6,983 nucleotides of DNA from Flavobacteriales bacterium. GTDB lineage: Bacteria > Bacteroidota > Bacteroidia > Flavobacteriales > UA16. The notes under the pieces are model-generated. The model was not told the DNA's origin. It did no database searches and saw nothing but the letters and a program-made list of their open reading frames with translations. Positions 6,201 through 6,983 of the stretch are shown here, piece by piece; the stretch's first letter is position 1, and the number at the start of each line of letters is the position of its first letter. The position numbers and the translations under genes were made by a program. The stretch covers positions 1-6,983 of the forward strand of contig NYTZ01000138.1 of the NCBI GenBank assembly GCA_002683735.1, in the 5' to 3' direction.

Positions 6201-6983
6201 GAACACACGGTGAGCCGTGGCCGCACCATACTTCATCAAAAAAGACGCGCAGCCCGTGGGCGCGCACAAGGTCGCCCATCGCTGCACCGCTTCGCCCCGA
6301 AGGTGACGCGCCTCCGCAAGCTCGCGCAAGCGACGCACAATCGCCCGAACCGTGCGCGACTTCCCCGTACCCGCGGTCCCCAGAAGCACCATGTGCAGCG
6401 GAAGCAAATGTGCGACCCGGAGACTCTCGTACTCGTGACGCCGCTCCTGCTGTTGCACCACGATGTCAAACGCGAATTTCTGCCACGGGTCCAGCTCGTC
6501 CCGAAGGACACCATCGCCGCCCACAACCTGCTCCCCGTCCGACCAGCGATCCATACGATCCTTCAGCTCGCGATACCGGCTGCGTGGCACGATCGACGCC
6601 CAGCGATGTCCCTCGGGGTTCACGCGTGGACCCGTGCCACTCCGCGCCGTGGCCCCAAACACAACGTCCGGAGCGGCCTCCGCGGGGGGAGCCGCGCTGA
6701 GCTGCTCCTCCACGCTCGCACCTGCCCAGACGTCCTCGGGGACAACGCTGCCGCCTTCCGCGCTAGGCCGCAGATCTGCAACCATCTCTGGACGTTCCCG
6801 CGGTTCGTCACCCAGCGCGTCGGCCAGAGCCCGCGCAGCGGCGCGCTCCTCATCGCTGCCCGAGCTAGAGTCCGCCCCGCCTTCCTCACTTGTCCCCTCG
6901 GCGGACCCGTCCGGGTCGCGGGAGCCCCTGGCCCGTTCTGCCACTGCACGCTCGTGCCGCCGCACCATGGCTTGGCGCACGCG
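210..6983 (-). CDS. Giant multidomain protein: PIF1-type helicase, Ulp1-like segment, EEP nuclease and ubiquitin-specific protease (N-terminus missing)
   Basis: A single uninterrupted frame of at least 2256 codons, ending in TGA at 212-210. It is open to the right edge, so the true start is not visible; the GTG at 6980-6978 and the first ATG at 6968-6966 are merely the first possible starts. Residue numbers here count from 6980. Domain order: acidic leader 1-160, PIF1 helicase about 161-685, basic connector 686-864, degenerate Ulp1-like segment about 865-1045, EEP nuclease 1134-1370, coiled coil 1385-1455, C19 ubiquitin protease 1494-1808, disordered linker 1811-2004, Cys/His zinc module 2005-2075, basic tail 2076-2256. 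Helicase, nuclease and protease keep their catalytic motifs, so the gene looks recently under selection and not decayed. Absence of introns and the domain mix suggest a mobile-element protein (Helitron/Helentron-like), but a protist host gene or a viral protein is possible. The domains may act together in the nucleus; that is inference. Confidence 0.93.
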   Translation of the reverse strand, partial: RVRQAMVRRHERAVAERARGSRDPDGSAEGTSEEGGADSSSGSDEERAAARALADALGDEPRERPEMVADLRPSAEGGSVVPEDVWAGASVEEQLSAAPPAEAAPDVVFGATARSGTGPRVNPEGHRWASIVPRSRYRELKDRMDRWSDGEQVVGGDGVLRDELDPWQKFAFDIVVQQQERRHEYESLRVAHLLPLHMVLLGTAGTGKSRTVRAIVRRLRELAEARHLRGEAVQRWATLCAPTGCASFLMKYGAATAHRVFGLRGGAYAALVEGTPAHKKLQQRLRHARVFFMDEWSMIGRQLFGKTDARAEEVLGRRAGSPWGGRDVVLSGDHRQCPPVCDEPLYKPAAHVGGRGRRGASSEGADHEGRLDAKFFSDRGRNLFESFEDTVILQEVHRVDAGGEGADSEYARECERFLRVAARMADCSWTREEHEWLSRRNRSRLLATEAGRAELAAIERAEAMLLMDGRRRDKDGRDGAQQVNAERIRQLSATSGRPIASIRALHWHPEAVKRPEAWEAEEFRGLPAELELVEGARVMLTQNVWTEAGLMNGACGTVRGFMWPEGGDPGSREQGKWSPLCVIVEFDEVRLGSDERGRARSFFPGEPGRERWVPVFPQRVGASGGGEVSREQFPLMLAWAVTHWKAQGMTLPYVRIRLGKAAATPGVGFVAVTRVPHVRRLVFDTDLPPYELFMAARQNPSFRARRRYQLRAQARFSRTLRRYGFCEADRWTRVEAEAAGALLRRVEVRRELQKERLRGSGRRTHADAWLWPGEQPNLEVVLSEEAKALGGDAPEAVAMHEQVARRLLGPLHEAAVREVLGCLIPEELDSEWDGRRRQRVGGPLEERAGVFMQAGEWRVDVAVEQALARGGPVRKDLLEFFLWVGRHVVEKLDLPIVLGSVGLGERIGVARTGAALVRSVKDWKHWRPLEVRRAVRLLCPVMVADCGGAAGSRDWIVAVVGSGREGASLGCGRGVTVSVADSRRREELAGRVGSHLGALVLGSDVALSEGVVRWEHSEVPACDDVGDSVLWCLGLIYATLASLAGMDVSPDPEAFVRCTRAAVRSVFGQFRRGCDAFGTRDVLKLLSTEQDCRDLLGAMTAPAPRVEEGVSVSAGPRVSGCGGDGEEDVAVSAGRVLRVLTWNISAASEQVSAEAPGSWTRLDNLGQVLGEVSRLSPDLVALQECPSEACLTGLGASYVLAGAAKSHCGFVHLYVGKHLAMEGMRVKAGVPVVGCILEVGGVRCSVLAAHLAPGEYAAARRAEQLGAALARCQGRSRIVLGDLNVRQEEMEAWQDRWGLHDAGYQGSSWDPARTKYHEGNMARGGLKLDRLLYGGDIAAASCVVFRGRHFHEGVGFYLSDHFGLAGYVHVWSGYSGTGEDLVTRAFDARAALGKRRSDLALAETMLSVEREREGRETAHVERDRALQRSAEEALEAARRAARQRRERADALRQEAFGQRGLFARDVRVEGPEPPGSLVVCVPGGGDFAGVSWGREPRVAGLYRGESNSCYALSSSQALLRTPAVGAWLARHAGLCGQGPARCMLCALVATREGFGVRSAGGRRVPPLVRALSLVGERFAGGEAQQCVGEYLDQLLDHLHEAEVGAGRFGEWDLLGQRLRVSDVDRLFGHLHEVRRRCSRCARVRRRFESCRVLHVALDGCGYPELTLSELYMRFCRLETLAGTDAVYCDSDSCRENLPSEWQTRIATLPNVLLMHVRRAAWSPGGPTRLRTRVLLEERVEFGDLGALELAAVVCHSGKTPQSGHYYAYCRDSAGVFWRLNDDKLPLRAGRGVPEVVVSEVVLLVLCRPGGHVHEDHGRDNVGEASASEGARGLPASLGPQRSEASGSASTGAPAPAASSAAASAFPSAAGSSAVDVAASEQALGVGAAGPGSSRAARAEKRGLRSPLQPGTATLEGSPAVGQSPAAKKGKAVEASPGEQSQGSVPSPPHKEPRLDVPLVGRALRTVPSFRSVVTGGGAEGTGERPFSSGSPPGGLDPAIGDEEWKKFTPAVDLSKCMARIWADGRGGQCSRQRALGEADALEGSTLGLFCKGHEAEAKRPYGRVDGPIPLEGLMRFRAAAQRASGRRGTIGGAGAPASGAAKRARAIGEERPVQMRHGRGLLGETRMAEAAEVSTLPSVEVAAGPADREETEGAAATGEGGGATGRADDGPMTRSRARATAQEPGAAAREAAALAAERRAEVEERRGIGNPHVARRMRERAEAANAREQEVRHERARGRMGRGGQGGRSVGSKGNGR
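213..755 (-). other. Basic Ala/Arg/Glu-rich C-terminal tail with RGG-like end
   Basis: Residues 2076-2256. An Ala/Gly/Arg stretch is followed by an acidic Ala/Glu/Gly section (about 2127-2168), an Arg/Glu/Ala helix-like section (2183-2235) and a final Gly/Arg segment, RGRMGRGGQGGRSVGSKGNG. The last 20 or so residues resemble RG/RGG nucleic-acid-binding tails. No family is recognised. Confidence 0.5.
756..968 (-). other. C-terminal Cys/His cluster, probable zinc-binding module
   Basis: Residues 2005-2075 hold Cys2015, Cys2028, Cys2049 and His2052, spaced CX12C-X20-CX2H, in the context KCMARIWADGRGGQCSR ... GLFCKGHEAEAKRPYGRVDGPIP. The Cys/His spacing, the flanking aromatic and Gly residues, and the ordered composition between two disordered stretches suggest a small zinc-stabilised fold. 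From memory, similar CxARxWxxGxGGQC ... FCxxH ... GxVxGxIP modules occur in protist and large-virus proteins, but I cannot name a family. It may bind DNA or a protein partner. Confidence 0.55.
969..1550 (-). other. Disordered Ser/Ala/Pro/Gly-rich linker with possible nuclear-localisation patches
   Basis: Residues 1811-2004 are low complexity: Ser/Ala/Gly/Pro dominate, with stretches such as APAPAASSAAASAFPSAAGS. Small basic patches (RAARAEKRG at 1893-1901, AAKKGKA at 1924-1930, PPHKEPR at 1946-1952) could act in nuclear import. SP motifs (SPLQP, GSPAV, QSPAA, ASPGE, PSPPH) are possible proline-directed phosphorylation sites. No domain is recognised. It reads as a flexible tether between the ubiquitin protease and the C-terminal zinc module. 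Confidence 0.6.
1557..2501 (-). other. Ubiquitin-specific protease (peptidase C19) domain, USP36/42/17-like
   Basis: USPs remove ubiquitin from proteins. The Cys box GLYRGESNSCYALSSSQALL (1499-1518) carries the nucleophile Cys1508, oxyanion-type Asn1506 and conserved Gln1515. Next come CMLCAL (1541-1546), which resembles the same point in USP36/USP42/USP17, and FAGGEAQQCVGEYLDQLLDHL (1577-1597), equivalent to the family's FxxGxQQDAxEFLxxLL. A zinc-ribbon-like set follows, CSRC (1636-1639) and CX4C (1687-1692). The His box is CHSGKTPQSGHYYAYCR (1753-1769) with catalytic His1763, then WRLNDDKL (1776-1783) with catalytic Asp1780. About 315 residues is a normal size for a compact USP. The triad is complete, so activity is expected. 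Differences from consensus: GNTCYMN becomes SNSCYAL, and the QQDA segment reads QQCV. It could protect the protein or its complex from ubiquitin-driven turnover, or release it from a polyprotein; both are inference. Confidence 0.93.
2616..2828 (-). other. Probable coiled coil between nuclease and ubiquitin protease
   Basis: Residues 1385-1455 are free of Pro and nearly free of Gly, and rich in Arg, Glu, Ala and Leu, with alternating charges (for example VEREREGRETAHVERDRALQ and EALEAARRAARQRRERADAL). This is typical of a long helix or coiled coil and would act as a stiff spacer or dimerisation arm. High Arg/Ala content also follows from the GC-rich codons, so the coiled-coil call is moderate. 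Confidence 0.55.
2871..3581 (-). other. Endonuclease/exonuclease/phosphatase (EEP) nuclease domain, TDP2/AP-endonuclease-like
   Basis: EEP enzymes hydrolyse phosphodiester bonds with a metal ion; members include APE1-type DNA endonucleases, LINE endonucleases and tyrosyl-DNA phosphodiesterase 2. Residues 1134-1370 hold the full set of motifs in order: LTWN (Asn1142), ALQE (metal-binding Glu1183), AAHL (His1249), LGDLN (Asp1281, Asn1283), LDRLLY (Asp1328) and LSDHFGL (Asp1359, His1360). Spacing and total length of about 235 residues are normal for the fold, so it is expected to be active. The wording TWN, LQE, HLxxGE, GDLN, DR and SDHxGL is reminiscent of TDP2 and related small EEP proteins, but the exact subfamily cannot be fixed by eye. 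In the context of a helicase it could nick target DNA or remove protein-DNA adducts. Confidence 0.93.
3846..4388 (-). other. Putative degenerate Ulp1/SENP-like (C48) protease fold
   Basis: C48 proteases cut SUMO or related modifiers using His, Asp, Gln and Cys. Residues 865-1045 follow the same order: a helix like the start of the family (LLEFFLWVGRHVVEKL, 876-891); a strand pair LLCPVMVADC then DWIVAVVG (937-960), where the family has the IFIPIN ... HW pattern; VTVSVADS (974-981), matching the catalytic-Asp strand; and VPACDDVGDSVLWCL (1018-1032), in register with the family's P-x-Q-x-N-x-x-D-C-G. In this alignment the His is Asp953, the oxyanion Gln is Cys1021 and the nucleophile Cys is Ser1027; Asp980 is kept. 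The catalytic centre would therefore be dead or rewired, leaving perhaps a modifier-binding or scaffold role. The match is read by eye and is well below the certainty of the neighbouring domains; chance resemblance is possible. Confidence 0.45.
4389..4925 (-). other. Basic helical connector after the helicase, no recognised domain
   Basis: Residues 686-864. The first part is strongly basic (clusters of Arg around 702-760, e.g. RARRRYQLRAQARFSRTLRR) and likely helical. The second part is mixed and amphipathic-looking, with Leu/Ala/Glu spacing (about 775-830), followed by a Trp/Arg patch. It may be a C-terminal helicase extension or a DNA-contacting arm. I can assign no family. Confidence 0.4.
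4926..6500 (-). other. PIF1-type superfamily 1B DNA helicase domain
   Basis: PIF1 helicases are ATP-driven 5'-to-3' DNA motors. All core motifs are in order: the Q-motif-like DPWQKFAF (164-171); Walker A GTAGTGKS (201-208); motif Ia CAPTGCAS (239-246) followed by TAHRVFG (255-261); Walker B FFMDEWSM (290-297); motif III LSGDHRQCPPV (329-339), including the conserved GDxxQ; LQEVHR (392-397); the PIF1 signature GARVMLTQNVWTEAGLMNG (534-552); and motifs V/VI, LAWAVTHWKAQGMTL (636-650) and GFVAVTRV (667-674). Deviations from the usual wording: DEWSM for DEISM, QCPPV for QLPPV, HWKAQG for IHKSQG and VAVTRV for VALSRV. The lysine of Walker A, acidic pair of Walker B and arginine of motif VI are kept, so ATPase activity is expected. 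The GARVMLTxNxWTEAGLxNG string resembles ordinary eukaryotic PIF1 more than the classical Helitron helicase. Confidence 0.95.
6501..6980 (-). other. Acidic low-complexity leader before the helicase
   Basis: Residues 1-160 of the visible protein. It starts with a short basic stretch, then an Asp/Glu/Ser/Gly-rich section around residues 21-50 (runs such as SEEGGADSSSGSDEE), and an Ala/Glu/Pro-rich section to about 120. I recognise no domain in it. Residues 121-160 are more ordered-looking (Trp, Arg and Tyr appear) and lead directly into the helicase Q-motif-like sequence DPWQKFAF. Such acidic spacers commonly separate folded domains, so a further domain upstream of the window edge is plausible but unseen. 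Confidence 0.6.

Overview
The window is GC-rich throughout (by eye well above 60 %) and is filled almost entirely by one minus-strand reading frame of at least 2256 codons. It enters from the right edge, so its N-terminus is outside the window, and it ends at a TGA at 212-210. Codon third positions are mostly G or C. No other gene-sized frame on either strand encodes anything recognisable. An intronless frame this long that joins a PIF1 helicase to a ubiquitin-specific protease points to a eukaryotic microbe, not a bacterium. A GC-rich dinoflagellate or similar protist is my best guess, and a GC-rich large DNA virus is a less likely alternative. No rRNA, tRNA or organism-specific marker is present to settle this.

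Reading the protein from N to C (right to left on the map): an acidic, low-complexity leader (6501-6980); a complete PIF1-type superfamily 1 DNA helicase (4926-6500); a basic helical connector (4389-4925); a segment that looks like a degenerate Ulp1/SENP (peptidase C48) fold whose catalytic positions are substituted (3846-4388); an endonuclease/exonuclease/phosphatase (EEP) nuclease with every catalytic motif intact (2871-3581); an Arg/Glu/Ala-rich probable coiled coil (2616-2828); a ubiquitin-specific protease (peptidase C19, closest by eye to the USP36/USP42/USP17 group) with an intact catalytic triad (1557-2501); a disordered Ser/Ala/Pro/Gly linker (969-1550); a Cys/His cluster that looks like a zinc-binding module (756-968); and a basic, RGG-like tail (213-755).

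A DNA-unwinding motor, a DNA/phosphodiester nuclease and a deubiquitinase in one chain make most sense as a self-propagating element or a DNA-repair-type effector. Helitron-family elements of the Helentron type are the closest known precedent, because they can combine helicase, EEP endonuclease and an OTU cysteine protease. The diagnostic Rep (HUH) domain, if it exists, would lie beyond the right edge. The helicase motifs here are closer to ordinary PIF1 than to the usual Helitron helicase, so the Helitron assignment stays a hypothesis.

The 209 bases after the stop contain no recognisable terminator, polyadenylation signal or transposon end. A second minus-strand frame, in a different phase, is open from 145 to the left edge with an ATG at 61-59 and may be the start of a downstream gene.
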